64,000 nucleotides of DNA from Hygrophila difformis (GCA_030278955.1 JAOANR010000006.1:30299124-30363123), one strand, 5' to 3'. Numbered from the stretch's first letter, positions 9,706 through 21,882 are shown. The notes: generated by a model from the letters alone, not told the origin. A program made the numbers and translations.

Positions 9706-12700
9706 GGGAGGTTGATCCATCAACCGACCATGATCTTCCTCGTCCCTCTCGAACAGAGTCAGATCTGCAACATTAAAGACATGATTAATATGACCGTATT
9801 CTTCAGATAATTGCAGTTTATATGCATTATTATTAATCTGTTCTAAAATTTTGAATGGCCCGTCTCCTTACGGAGATAGCTTATTGCGTCGGCTTGCGGG
9901 AAATCGTTCCTTCTTCCAATTGAGCCACACCCAATCCCCTGGGTTCAGTTTTAGCTCCTTCCGACCTCGATTGTTATACTTGGCATATGCTTCTGCAGCT
10001 TTCACCAGACTTTCTTTTACGTTCTTGTGCATCTCCTTGATCGCATTTGCTCTGTTTCTGCCATTGATATTCAGATGCTCATTGCGAGGCAAAACAACAA
10101 GTCAAGTGGCGTCAGTGGGTTAAATCCGTACACAACCTCAAAAGGTGACATGTGTGTGGCACTATGTATGTGTCTATTGTAAGCAAATTCGATGTAAGAC
10201 AAGCACTCATCCCAACTCTTACTATTAGAAGCAGTGATAATCCTAAGTAAATTATCTAAGACTCTATTGACTGCCTTAATCTGACCATCAGTTTGTGGGT
10301 GATAAGCAGTGGAAAAAAACAGTCTAGTCCTATCAGACCACGAGGATTTCCAAAAATAACATACAAACTTTGCGTCCCGGTCGGAGACAATTGTTCTCGG
10401 CACACCGTGGAGTCTTACAACTACATTAAAGAATATTTTGGCCACGTGGTGCGCGTCATTTATCTTGGCACAGGGTATGAATGCGTCGTCTTCGAAAACC
10501 TATCAACCACAACAAAAATGGAATCTTTAACTCGAGTAGTGCGAGGTAAGCCTAAAACAAAATCCATAGACAAATTAATCCATAGGCCCTCTGGTGCTGG
10601 CAATGCTTGGTAAAGCCCGCGTGGTTTGGTGGTTAATTTAGCTCAAAGGAAAGTGATGCATTTGTTGACGAAGTCAGCAACTTGCTTCTCCATCCCTGGC
10701 CAATGGAAATGTTCTGCCAATATACTCATTGTAGCAATCCTACTAAAATGACCCATCATGTCGCCAGAGTGTGCCTGAGTAATTAGGAAGTCTCTGACGG
10801 ATCCTCTCGGTACACACGGCTTGTTTCCATAACATAGAAAACCATTCAGTTGAGAAAATTCTTTAAAGGCTATTTTCTCGGCTTTCTTGTACACTTCCCC
10901 AAAATCAGCATCTTGAGCATATAAGTCATTTATGTGCTCGAATCCAATCAGATCTGTGGTTGCGAAAACCGCTAAACTCATTCTTCTTGATAGTGCGGCA
11001 ACCACATTTTCTCTTCCTTTCTTGTAACAGATCACATACGGGAATGATTCGATAAATGCGCTCCAACGGGCATGTCTCGCATTCTTCAACTGCCCTTGTC
11101 CTCGAATATGTTTCAGCGTCTCGTGATCTATATGGATGATAAACTCTCACCCTCGCAGATAATGTTGCTATGTCCTCAAGGCTTGCACCACAGCATACAA
11201 TTCTTTATCGTACATGGAGTAGTTCAGTTGAGCTCCTCCAAATTTTTCGCTGTGAGAGGCAATCGATCGTCCATCTTGCAACAACACTGCGCCCATGTCG
11301 GTTTCTGAGGCATCGCATTCGATTTCGAATGGAATATCGAAATTTGGTAGCACTAACACTGGTGCATGGGTGAGTTTAACCTTTAACTCCTCAAATGACT
11401 TCTGCACTTTTGGTCCCCATTTAAATTGTAAGCCCTTCTTCAGCAGAGAGGTCATCGGTGCGGCGATCACACTGAATTGCGGCACAAATCATCGAAAGAA
11501 CCCGCACATGCCCGAAAATCTTCGAACTTCATTGACGTTGGTTGGTGGTGTCCATTCAAAAATAGCTTTGATTTTGGACTCGTCCACTTTGAGTCTGTTT
11601 CCTCCAACGACGAAGCCTAAAAAGGTGACTTCAGGCACATGGAAGGTACATATCTCGAAATTGGCATACAGTTCGGCTTTCCTCAGTTTTATGATCACCT
11701 GTACAACATGCTTGACATGATCAGATTCGTTGTGGCTATAAATAAGAATATCATCAAAGTACACAACAACGAATTTTCCAATAAACTCACTGAGTGTCTC
11801 ATTCATAAGTCGCATGAACGTGGATGGAGCGTTAGTGAGTCCGAAGGGCATCACGATCCATTTATTCAGCCCAAAATTTGTTTTGAAAGCAGTCTTCCAT
11901 TCATCTCCTGGCTGCATGCGAATCGGGTGATAACCGCTTTTCAAATCAATCTTTGTAAAGATGCTTGCTCCACCTAGTTCATCGAGCATATCATCAAATC
12001 AATCTTTGTAAAGATGCTTGCTCCACCCAGCTCATCGAGCATATCATCGAGTCGTGCAATCGGATGGTGATATTTGATGGTTATCGCGTTCACAGCTCTG
12101 CAGTCTACACACATCCTCCACGTTCCGTTCTTCTTCGGTACCAACAGATCCGGCACTGCACATGGAGATAGACTCTCTCAAACCAAGCCTTTGTCCAAAA
12201 ATTCCTGGACTTGCTTCTGGACTTCCTTACTCTCTTCGGGGTTCATGCGGTAAGCAGACCGATTCGGTATTAATGCTCCTGGTACGAAGTTGATTCGATT
12301 CACTACACCTCTCAAAGGTGGTAGTCCAGTTGGTAGTTCTTCAGGAAAAACATTCATATTATCTTCAAGCATCCTGCGAAAATTATCAGGCACATTAAGT
12401 GTAGCAGGAGAGTTCTTAGAAATATCTTCAACAGGTTTTACAAAAGCTAGAAAACAGTGACCTGGTATCGGCGCATCTTCAATGGCTGCTTCAGCTCTTG
12501 CTTCATGACCAGCAAGCATCGATCATGACCTGTCAAGAGTAAAGGAGATGGATTAGAATTATCAGAATAAATCACAATCCCTTTATCTCTCTGTTTTTTC
12601 TTGAACTCATCTTCCTCTTTTCGGATGTTTTCCACTAAATTCCGATGGTCGATTTTGACAGTTTTCGGTGGTAGTGACTTCATGTTGATTCTGCTTTTCC

Positions 12701-14681
12701 CATCTTGGAAGGAGAGAGCATTTTTTTCCCTCCTATATGACTCGCTTGTCATACATCCACGGTCTTCCCAATAGCACATGACACGCGGTCATGGGAACTA
12801 CATCGTATAAAATTTCTTCGGAATAGGGCCCGATAGTGATTGGTACCCGTGCTTGCTTCGCGACTTTTATAGTCCCATGTTCATTCATCCAATGTAGATG
12901 ATATGGCTTCACGTGATCCTGCGTTGGTATACCTAGCCTGCGAACAATATAGAGGCTAACAACATTAACACAACTACCATTGTCCACAATTAGTGAGGCC
13001 CCATTGCCTTTAAGTTTACAATGATAGTGGAAAAGATTCTCCATTTGTTCTGGAGCATTGTCGTTAGGCTCATCAACTTTCTTTGTAGTTAGTGCCGGCA
13101 TTGCGATGAAATTCGTCACATACTCTTCTTCGTTTTCCTCCAAGACTACTCGGCTCAGATCGCCCTCATCCTGATACTGTTCATTATCATCTTCTTCGCT
13201 CTCCGCTTCTTCATATTCCTCATCGGAATCAATCTCTTTCCATATTCCCAGCTCAATCATGACCATTCGTCTTTCGCATTTTGTGCAATCTCGGGAATAA
13301 TGATCTTTCTGCCTACACTTGAAACATGTAACATCCTTGATGTCCCTTTTAGGCTTATCCCATTCATCTTTTCTGTATCAATATGGATCCTTGAAATCCT
13401 TGCCCATCTCAAATGCTTTATGCCTGTTGGGTCTGTCATCCTTAGGTGCATTGGGCTTTCCGTATTGATCGTTGGGTTTCGACGGCTGTTCATTGACTTA
13501 ATGGTCCATTACTTGGTAGTATTTGAAATGATTGTTGACTTGACCGGTCCCTCCCTCAGTTGTCGATCAATCTCAGTGGACAGTTATACCAAGTGTTTCC
13601 AATCCGGTGTACGTTCTTAACTTGACTTCAGCGAGAACCTCTCTTTTCAAACCTCTTTTGAACCTAGCTATTAGTAGCGATTCATCCTCATTGATCTGGG
13701 CTCTCATCATGAGACGTTCCAAGTCCTTGTAGTATTCATCCATAGTTTGATTACCCTGCACACAAAAATTAACCTTCATGTACAAGTCATCAAAATAACT
13801 ACTGAGAACAAACCTCTTTTCCATAGCATGCATGAGTTCGGCCCATGTGGAAATAGTTGGTAGTCCTAGCCGTTGGCCATCATGTTGGATTTTCTGCCAC
13901 CATGTCAGAGCTTAATCCTTGAATTCACAAATGGCAAGCTGGATCTTTGTGAATTCGTTGTATTGTTGGCAATCATATATCATCTCAATAGATTGCCTCC
14001 AATCAATGAAGTCCTCAGGGCTATTTGTCCATTTAAATGCTGGAATTATGAATTTGATCCCTCGGAGATCAGCTTCTAATTTGTTTTGCTCGACAGGTAC
14101 TTGGCCCTCATTTTCAAGGTCAACCACGGGTGGATCCCCTTGAACTGGATTTAGGTTCAGCCTCTGGGGACAGGCGGGTAAACTGGCGGTCTGTCCAAGC
14201 TGTGGGTGCGGGAGAGGAGGCGGAGGTCCTGGAACCAGGCATCTTGCGTTGCTCGAGGTCGTGGGGGCGAGGGTGGTGGTGCCCGTGGACCTCGCAGACC
14301 TTGTTGTCTATTATAGGTTCCGAATTGTAATCCCTGTTCCTCGATGGTGGCTTTCGTTTCTTCCATTACCGACCTGTTGACCCCACTTGTGCTTCCAGGA
14401 TTGACGTTCGGAGGTGATGGTGTTGGATAGAAAGCTTCTTCCAGCCTTTGTTCGACTCGTTGCATGACGCGTGTATTAAGAGCTTGCTCTTGGATAGCTA
14501 ATCTACCAGAAAAATCATTTACAAATGTTTCTACACGCTCATTTACAGCAATTATACTCTCACCTACAGTTCGCCTAAAAGAATCTGGATCAGATCTCTT
14601 GGCGGTTTCAGCTGTAGCTGCAGTCAAAGTTCTGAGCATCTCCATCACTTCATTGAGCCTCTGCTCGGTATTTCCTGCCAT
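9706..14681 (-). pseudogene. CRM-1 gag-pol remnant
   Basis: Gag starts at ATG 14681 (MAGNTEQRLNEVMEML). Its zinc knuckle C-FK-C-RQKD-H-YSRD-C is at 13326-13285. Protease DNGS is near 12984. Reverse transcriptase runs about 12150-11490 with YFDD at 11761-11750. RNase H follows at 11485-11168 ([12 protein letters not shown]). Integrase runs about 10880-9870 with SDRD near 10385. The frame is broken at least ten times, among them a 53-bp tandem duplication in the RT. In the integrase the third acidic residue of DD35E is replaced: IKAVNR instead of TEAVNR, Glu to Lys at about 10277. The element could move only by help in trans, and probably not at all. The C-terminus is encoded inside the LTR. 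Confidence 0.88.
11943..12048. repeat. 53-bp tandem duplication inside the CRM-1 reverse transcriptase
   Basis: Two adjacent 53-bp copies (11943-11995, 11996-12048), each beginning AAATCAATCTTTGTAAAGAT, differ at two C/T positions. Since 53 is not a multiple of three, the RT frame is shifted. The related CRM-2 element has one copy. Confidence 0.9.
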
Positions 14682-16556
14682 TTCAGATCAAAGAGAGAAG
14701 AAAACTAGATATATGTATACAGATTTAGCGAAATATTCGGAAATATATAGAGTGATCTCATAAGTGTATCTCTCACTGAAGGTCCTGTTTCTCTACCAGT
14801 TAGTTCCAATAAGACAGAAAGTACTCAACCGTATAGACCAACAATCAGATGGTAAGAGAAATAAAATGTTGGACGCACAGTGCAAGAAACAGTTTGTAGT
14901 GTTCGACTCTATCAAAGAAAAGACACAGAGTTGTGTGTGAAGTGTGACTAATCTAAATTAATTATCAGTTTACGGCGTTAATCAGCAATGCAAGCAAATA
15001 TCCAGACTTCTCGTAATTTAAAAGTGTAAAGTAAAAACCTCACAAAAATAAAATGCTCGGAGTAAAAATATTCTGCCTCACTCACACAATCCCAATAATA
15101 AATAACACCAAGCTATTGGAAGTAACCCGGTACTATTTACTGTTGAGGACTCCACTATCTGGCATTGCAAATGGAGCTTCAACTCTGTGGTTTGTAAAAT
15201 AAATCAGAGGAACAGTGACAAGCACTTATTTCTCGAGAAATTCCACTGTCAGTTATAGACTCTGATGGAACTTCAACCCGATAAATTGTTCGTGATTTAA
15301 TTCAATGAAACCGTACAGTAGAAATGATGGATGAGAGATGGCGTCGTGAGACCGCTTGTCGTGAGACTGTCCGTCGTGAAACAAAAGTTGTGTCGCTAAG
15401 CCTGGTCTAGCAACGGGGAGGGGTTAGCGGCGGAAGGGTTTAGCGACGGGCCTGCCTTCTCTCTTTGGTCATGAAGCAAGTATTGCGTCGCTAAGCTGTT
15501 TAGCGACAGGAGGTTAGCGACGGAGGTGCTTAGCAACATGGCTGGTCCTGCTCCAATATGCTTCATCGTTGTGAAGCTAGTATTGCGTTGCTAAGCTGTT
15601 TAGCGACGGGAGGTTAACGATGGAGGTGCTTAGTTACGTGGCTGGTCCTGCTCCAATATGCTTCCTCGTCGTGAAGCTAGTATTGGGTCGCTAAGATAGC
15701 AACGGGGATGCTTAGCGACGTGGCTGGTCCTGCTTCAAATTACTTCCTCGTCGTGAAACAAAAGTTGCGTCGCTAAGCCTGGTCTAGCGACGGGAGGTTA
15801 GCGATGGGGATGTTTACCGACGTGGCTGGCTTCTCTCCTTTCCGTCATGAAACTGATATTGCATCGCTAAACGTGGTCTAGCGACAGGAGGCGGTTAGCG
15901 ACGGAGGTGAGGTTAGCGACGGGGACTTTTGGTCCAGCTTGATGTTGACCCACCACTAGTTTTCCAACAATCTTGTAAGAATATCCCCTTGCTTTTCGGA
16001 TAAAGGACACCCTAATTAAAACCCCAAAATTTGGAGTGTACTACCTGATTTGTTGTCCCAAAACAAAATAAAAATAACACAACCCCAAAACCTTAATTTG
16101 AATCAAACTTGAACATTCAAGAACATACTTGAATATTCAAACAAAACCCAACAAAACCCACTCTCGGTTTAACACTCAAAATGGATATTTTGCAACATAT
16201 AATACCAATTAACACCTAAAACCAAACATCCAATCCAAAATAAACACACTAACACGAAAACATGAAGATCCAAGAGCAAAAATGGCAATATTTTCGAGTT
16301 TTGGGCAAGAACATACTAGAAACTTGAAATGGTCATAACACAACTCATTTCTTGGCCAAATCAGATGAACTTTATATGAATCTCTATGTAAACGGGCCAA
16401 TGAACTAAAATATACAACAGATTTCAGAAATATCGAAGTTTCAGGCATGGAAATTGATGGAACAGTAAACATAAAATAAGAAACTCAAGAACAACAACTT
16501 TTTTTGGGTTTTTGAGATGTAAGATGGAATGATATGGTGGAATAAGGTCTAATGTA
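14682..16556 (-). other. CRM-1 untranslated leader
   Basis: Between the primer binding site and gag there is 1.9 kb without coding signal. Its middle (15341-15924) is the largest palindrome cluster of this element. The remainder is AT-rich. Confidence 0.7.
15341..15924. repeat. palindrome cluster, GTCGCTAA/TTAGCGAC type (CRM-1 leader)
   Basis: Five to six diverged units of about 85-115 bp. Each holds a hairpin such as GTCGCTAA-gctgt-TTAGCGAC plus further TTAGCGACGG half-sites, separated by text such as GGCTGGTCCTGCTCCAATAT. On the minus strand the cluster lies downstream of the promoter in the transcribed leader. Confidence 0.85.
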
Positions 16557-16569
16557 GGCTCTGATACCA
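16557..16569 (-). promoter_or_regulatory. primer binding site of CRM-1
   Basis: TGGTATCAGAGCC on the minus strand is complementary to the 3' end of plant initiator Met tRNA. It lies 8 bases after the 5' LTR. Confidence 0.9.
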
Positions 16570-16889
16570 AATAGATATGCCATGGATTGGATTAGACACA
16601 TTTTCAAGGATGAACAAAGTGAAGAACATGAAAATGGAAAAACAGAGAATAGTGGGATTGCCAAGTTGGAAGGCTCAATTTTGGATCAACAACACACTAT
16701 ATATGTTAAGAATCCCTCAATCGACAATCCTAATGGCTACAATATGATTGAACACATCCCATGCTCAAAAGGAATCCAAACCGAATGGATGAACTCAATG
16801 GTGACCTTTCAAACAAAGTATATTTTCACACTCAAAGTGTTTTCAAGATATATTCATTCAAAAGGTAAATGACAAAGTGTTAGGGAGGC

Positions 16890-16900
16890 CATATATATAG
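16890..16900 (-). promoter_or_regulatory. TATA box in the CRM-1 5' LTR
   Basis: CTATATATATGG on the minus strand, downstream of the U3 palindromes. The matching position in the CRM-2 LTR reads CCTATATATATGACCTCCC, so the core promoter is conserved between the two elements. Confidence 0.65.
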
Positions 16901-16966
16901 GCAACCCAAAATACAAAGGTTTAAATACCCTACACTAGAATTAAACAAACAAGGAAATCCTAGACT

Positions 16967-17168
16967 GGCCGTCGCTGAGCTGGCCCGTCGTGAAACTATT
17001 AGCGACGGGAAAAGGGACCTCTTGAATATCACGTCGTGAAGCTGGCCCGTCGTGAAACTATGGTTAGCGACGGGGAGGTGGGCGACGGGAAAAGGGGCCT
17101 CTTGCACATCACGTCGTGAAGCTGGCCCGTCGTGAAACTATGGTTAGCGACGAGGAGGTTGGCGATGA
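16967..17168. repeat. palindrome cluster, GTCGCTAA/TTAGCGAC type (CRM-1 5' LTR)
   Basis: The same half-sites as in the 3' LTR, but with one additional unit of about 75 bp (about 17036-17115). This accounts for the length difference between the two LTRs. Confidence 0.8.
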
Positions 17169-17687
17169 GCATTGTGCTTCTCTCTCATGTTTCTCTCTCC
17201 TGTTTGTTTAATTGTCTTGTGCATGCATGCACTTGTTGAATTACAAAATATATCACTAACTAAAATGTTCGATTTCCGGTGGCTGTTCCGGCGGGGATTC
17301 CGACCAACTTCTGGCGATCGACATCCGGCTGCTTCCGATCAATTGTGCGCTTTCGGATCCATTTGAGTGGGTCTTGGGTCTTCTTCTATTTGGATTAGCA
17401 GCTTCAAACCCATCTTCCCGGCTTTGGCTTTCATCAGCTCCTCTTCAAAATTCTGGGTCAGCAGCTCAGCAATTCTGGTTGTGAACTTCTTCGTCCGCTG
17501 CTGGGATACCGGTCCATCGGAAAATGCGGGGATCAGTAGTGCTCTTGTTCCGGCTTCCATGGCACATAGAAAAATATCAATAGTGTTATAAATAAACTTT
17601 AGAGGGCATTAATAATATGTTCTAGCATATATAAAATTAACCACACAATAGTTCATTCTTTTTTATCTGCAAAAGTTTTAAAAAATA

Positions 17688-17946
17688 CTCCAGATGTCCC
17701 ATTTGAAATGTCTCACTTGATTTCTGCACACAATCTAATACACTTTTTAAATTGTTAATATCTCAAAATATATACAAGTAAAAATTATGTGAAATATATA
17801 TTCCAAAACTATGCGATTAGACGAATCTAACAAGACTGAACTCGACTATTTTTTTCAAATATATATTTATAATAACATCGAGTAAAAGTTAAACAATGAA
17901 CAGTGTCAAAAAGTCAAACGAAACATTTGAGCTGGGACGGAGGGAG
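17688..17946. mobile_element. Stowaway MITE
   Basis: Left end CTCCAGATGTCCC, right end GGGACGGAGGGAG, TA at both flanks (17686-17687, 17947-17948). It is 259 bp, the reverse orientation of the copy at 7418-7677. Confidence 0.85.
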
Positions 17947-18365
17947 TAATTAGTAATATATAAATTTAATTTGACATTTATTTATTTATATATGATCATG
18001 ATTAAATATTAATACCTTCTAAGTCACGCTAGAATTGAAGATCAAAGATAATGCTTAATTATGAGCTTGACCAGAACATGCCACTATTACTAAAAAAATG
18101 AAAGTTATAAATACATGTTAGATCAAATTAGGATAAATAACTTCACCCAAAAAGAATTAGGATAAGTATTATTTAAACTTTAAACTTAAATAAATAAATG
18201 TAGTCATTTAAATAGAATTGAAATTTGAATTAGGATTTTTTTTTTTATAATAAATATAAATTTAATTAGGTTATTAAAAATTGGGTTTGGACCTTAACTA
18301 GAATTTTTTTGTTTACTAATAAATATGTAATATATATTTCTTTTTAAAACATGTAATTATATATA

Positions 18366-18556
18366 CTATATTACACAATATATCGGTATTCCAATATTTT
18401 CGGTATACCGAATATCTTGTATTTTGACACCAATACCATATCAAAAATATTCGGCACGGCTATATACCGTACCAAAAATTTCGATATTTTTGGTATATTT
18501 CGGTATGATATGAATGACATACCTAATTTCCGGCAAAATTGTACAACACTAGGCCA
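18366..18556. mobile_element. hAT-like element, right part (GGTATACCG-rich)
   Basis: Palindromes around CGGTATACCG and GGTATATTTCGGTATG continue the pattern of 8531-8781. The end reads TTGTACAACACTA. Confidence 0.5.
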
Positions 18557-19855
18557 AGTTCTCATTTCGTTCATTCCGTTCCCTAGTCCCTAATATCATA
18601 TATTTGTTTTCTAACTTTTTCTTTCTGTTTTTTTTTCCCCCTAATCCGATCACTTCTTGGACATGGTTCCATTCTTTTCTAATGTGGGTGGGCAGTTGCC
18701 AGTTTGGGAATTGGGAGAGTATATGCGTTCAAGTAGATTTTCATTTTGAGTTGGTTTATACGTGATGAAAGGTTGTTTTTGTATGGATTTTTTAAAGTTT
18801 TATTTATTTATTTTTTGTCAAAATAAAAATTTATGACACAAGTTTCTGAAGTCTTTAGAGTTTATCAATATAGTTTACAATTTAGCTTAGAATATAAAAT
18901 ATTTAGTGTTTACAGTAAATTTTTGGATTTCAAGGATTGGCATTTAACATTTCACCGCTGCCTTTTGGCATTCAATGTTTTTTTTATTATTATTACTAGT
19001 ATTACCCCTGCCCAATGGGCGGGAATGTGAAAAATGTGAATAAAAAAATCGAATTTAACAAATAAAATTGTCAGCTTTATTATGTCGATTGCATCCCCAA
19101 AGCTCCTTAAACTATTTTAAGTATTACATGAGTTCATGTATACATTGCACACCAATCGAGAAAATAAACGCTTTAAAAAAATATTATACTATAAACAATA
19201 GTATAAAAAGAGAAAAAATGAAACATGAAAGATAAAATACTTTCTACTCACAGCTATAATGCAACACATAGGCAAATGAAGTATATGAAATCACAGTTGC
19301 ACATGATAATTGATTATTAATATTGATTTATACTAAAGCCTTGAGAAATTAGAAATTTCAAAACGATGTAGATATTTCAAAATTAAATTAAAAAATATAA
19401 GAAAATACTCTTGTGAATTAAAATTTAGAAATAATTATGCAAAAAATATTATTGAATGCACCATCATCACGAATTTCATAATGATATGATTTTGTGGGAT
19501 GTATAAGCATATTTTGATTAACTTATACAATTTTTATAATTTAGTTAATCTATCTAATACAAATATTTGTTATTCATTGACGAATATAATATCAATCTAT
19601 AAAGTATTTATTAGAATTTGTTATCATGTAGTATTAAATATAATTTTAATTCATAAAGCTCTTATTTGTTAAAGAATAATAACAAATACTAAAATTATAT
19701 TTAAATAATAAATATAATATCAACCCATAAAGTTTTTGTTCCATATTTGGTAGTATTTTTTATTCATAATAATTAATGAAATTAAATCATCTAATGTGAA
19801 TTTCCGCTCAAATTTGGTTCTCTTATATATTGAAAGCGCATCATGCTTTTATATA
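18557..19855. other. no gene recognised
   Basis: Strongly AT-rich intergenic DNA. I see no coding signal, termini or tandem repeats. Confidence 0.5.
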
Positions 19856-20110
19856 CTTCCTCGGTTTTTTTATTGTGAAAAATAATTGACTTTTGTTACT
19901 ATTTATTATCCAACTTTTACTCATGTCTATAGAACATCTATAGAAGAAAAAACATAGTCAAGTAGGATCTCGTTGGATTCGAGACATCATGTAGATTTAA
20001 TAAAATATCAAACTTTTAGAATTTTTACTTATACACATTTTGAGTTATAAAGCATTAAATATGTATATTGGACTGCGTGTAGAAAGTGAATATTATGGAT
20101 ATAGGTAGGT
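19856..20110. mobile_element. Stowaway MITE with decayed right terminus
   Basis: Starts CTTCCTCGG after TA. The interior follows the family (AGTAGGATCTCGTTGGATTC, then TTGGACTGCGTGTAGAAAGT). The right end ATATAGGTAGGT, followed by TA, is a degraded GGGACGGAGGGAG. Its 255 bp fits the family size. CRM-2 is inserted 19 bases further on. Confidence 0.65.
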
Positions 20111-20518
20111 TACTGTTCATAAGGGGATTTGGCGTAGTCGCCAGAACCAATGGATTAGTTATTCCAATAATCCCCGAAGGGCCAGTGTCCAAACAAAAGG
20201 CCAAGAAATTTTCTGATGCACTGTATAAATTTTTCTTGCAGGAAGCAGATAATTTGGAACCCCAGGAATCCCAAAATCTGAAAATAATGATCCGGATAGA
20301 TCAAGACCGGACAAGCTCGGAATCCTCACATCGAATTTAAATAAAGATGGAAGAAGGCCTTAGGATGCACACGGAAAGCCCAACAAGCATGAACAGGCCC
20401 AAAACGGAGTTCGTCGGAAAGTGGCCGGAAAGCAGCCGGAACCACCACTGGACGTCGGACATATTTTGTAATAGTATAGAAAATAAGAACGTGTGAAATT
20501 TGGCTAAGGCATTGAGAC

Positions 20519-20944
20519 CAATTCGGTCTAGCCAATTCGAAATAGCCAATTCGGTCTAGACCGAATTGGCCTAGACCGAATTGCCCCATGCCTTAGAAAA
20601 ATTACCCACTCTCTCAATTCGGTATACCCCAATTCGGTCTAGACCGAATTGCTTCCTAGACCGAATTGCCTATACCGCATCAGTCAGCAATTATTTTCCA
20701 AGACTCCCAATTCGGTCTATTGGCCAATTCGGTCTAAACCGAATTGCACCACATAAACCGAATTGCCCTCTGACTGTTATTATTATTACTATTACTTGTA
20801 ATGTTTGTAAGTGTCCTATTCGGTCTAAACCGAATTGGCACCCCTTTCTCTTTTGTAATAGATAGGATTGGTCCCAATTCGATCTAGGCCATACCAATTC
20901 GGTTTACACCATAGACCGAATTGAGTCCCGCTAAACCGAATTAG
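20519..20944. repeat. palindrome cluster, AATTCGGTCTAGACCGAATT type (CRM-2 5' LTR)
   Basis: At least twelve half-sites AATTCGGTCTA or its complement, several joined as the perfect palindrome AATTCGGTCTAGACCGAATT (about 20548 and 20631). The first block (20519-20583) is nested: an outer pair of half-sites around an inner palindrome. It ends about 50 bases before the TATA box. Confidence 0.92.
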
Positions 20945-20993
20945 GCCAATTTTGATGTATTTTTCATTTCTCTTGTTTCCCAAGGGGCTTGGC

Positions 20994-21003
20994 CTATATA
21001 TAT
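20994..21003 (+). promoter_or_regulatory. TATA box in the CRM-2 5' LTR
   Basis: CTATATATAT within GGCCTATATATATGACCTCC. The same core lies at 33302-33309 in the 3' LTR and, diverged, in CRM-1. Confidence 0.65.
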
Positions 21004-21418
21004 GACCTCCCCCTTCATTTGTAAACAACTTTGCTTAATATTGAAATCAACTCTCATATTTTCAAAGTTCACAACCGAGAGCACTTGATAATGGCCAAAA
21101 TTGTCCATTATTTTCAATCCATTTCCGTGTCTGAGATGGACATTTTGATCGTGTTTCCATCTTATTGTAATAAAAAAACAGTTGAATTTAACAGATTAAT
21201 GCTAGTTTGTAAAAACATCAAGCCGGTAATGAAAAGACACAAAATATGCAATTTTTAATTGTATTTGTGTTAGAAAAATCCATAAACATGAAAAAAGGAA
21301 AAAGAAAAGAAAAAGGAATGAAAAGATGGGCAAAAGAATAAAAGAGCCCACAAAAATCCAAAAAGATGGGAAAAAGATTGAAAATCCCACAACTGAAATT
21401 TGGTCAAGTGTTGAAGCA

Positions 21419-21812
21419 CAATTCGAATTGTGCAATTCGAATTAATTCGAATTGCACACAATTCGAATTGCTGAAGAGAACAAAGAAATGGTAAGTGTTG
21501 GAAGGGATGCAGAAGCCTAATTCGAATTGTTCAAGTTCGAATTAATTCGAATTAGGGAATGAAGAGAGAAGAAACCCAAAGGCAAGAAGATGCAATTCGA
21601 ATTGTTCAATTCGAATTAATTCGAATTGGCACAAACAATTCGAATTGCCAACAAATGCAAGGAAGCAAGCAGAAACCCTCATCCAATTCGAGAAAAGACC
21701 AATTCGAATTCTTCACAACAATTCGAATTGACAACTGAAGGCCACATTTCCAGCTCAAGGAGGAGACCTCACAATTCGAATTAATTCGAATTGATTGAAT
21801 TAATTCGAACTT
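21419..21812. repeat. palindrome cluster, AATTCGAATT type, upstream of the unit A TATA box
   Basis: Five blocks (near 21419, 21515, 21592, 21683, 21770) of AATTCGAATT, itself a palindrome, often doubled to AATTCGAATTAATTCGAATT. The first and third blocks have an outer site, the central double site, and a second outer site, a nested four-site layout. Confidence 0.93.
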
Positions 21813-21873
21813 CACTCATTGAAGCTGTGGAGCATGAGCACAACATTGGTGGGCCTAGGGTTTTGAAGTTTGT

Positions 21874-21882
21874 CTATAAAAG
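21874..21882 (+). promoter_or_regulatory. TATA box of unit A
   Basis: CTATAAAAG within GTCTATAAAAGCAGAGC, 60 bases after the last upstream palindrome. Unit B has TCTATAAATAAC at the equivalent place. Confidence 0.6.

Larger units (their letters stand above)
8782..17564 (-). mobile_element. CRM-like Ty3/gypsy retrotransposon 1 (CRM-1), broken
   Basis: Two direct LTRs (8782-9693 and 16578-17564), a primer binding site complementary to initiator Met tRNA (16569-16557), a purine tract (9705-9694) and a gag-pol remnant define it. The flanks CATAA and CATAG are an imperfect 5-bp target duplication. Clade: the protease has a DNGS motif, the reverse transcriptase resembles CRM/chromovirus enzymes, and the pol frame runs on into the 3' LTR (GPVSQQR..KKF). 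That run-on is a CRM-clade trait, so the assignment is inference from remembered family features. It lies inside a hAT-like element. Confidence 0.85.
16578..17564 (-). repeat. 5' LTR of CRM-1
   Basis: 987 bp, beginning TGCCATGGAAGCC and ending TCCATGGCA on the minus strand. It carries the LTR-encoded pol tail (17560-17339), a palindrome cluster at 16967-17168 and a TATA box at 16900-16890. The TATA surroundings (CCTATATATATGGCCTCCC) resemble those of CRM-2. Confidence 0.9.
20130..21085 (+). repeat. 5' LTR of CRM-2, first part
   Basis: Carries the LTR-encoded pol C-terminus (VVARTNGLVIPIIPEGPVSK, then QKAKKF), the palindrome cluster 20519-20944 and a TATA box at 20994-21003. It breaks at GAGAGCACT where unit A is inserted. 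Confidence 0.9.

Noticed and set aside
15341..15924. Leader repeats as a simple satellite
   Set aside because: Units differ in length and order. The shared component is the inverted half-site, which also occurs in the LTRs of the same element.
20086..20340. 84-codon frame that looks like a small gene
   Set aside because: It is the LTR copy of the CRM-2 pol C-terminus preceded by flanking sequence.
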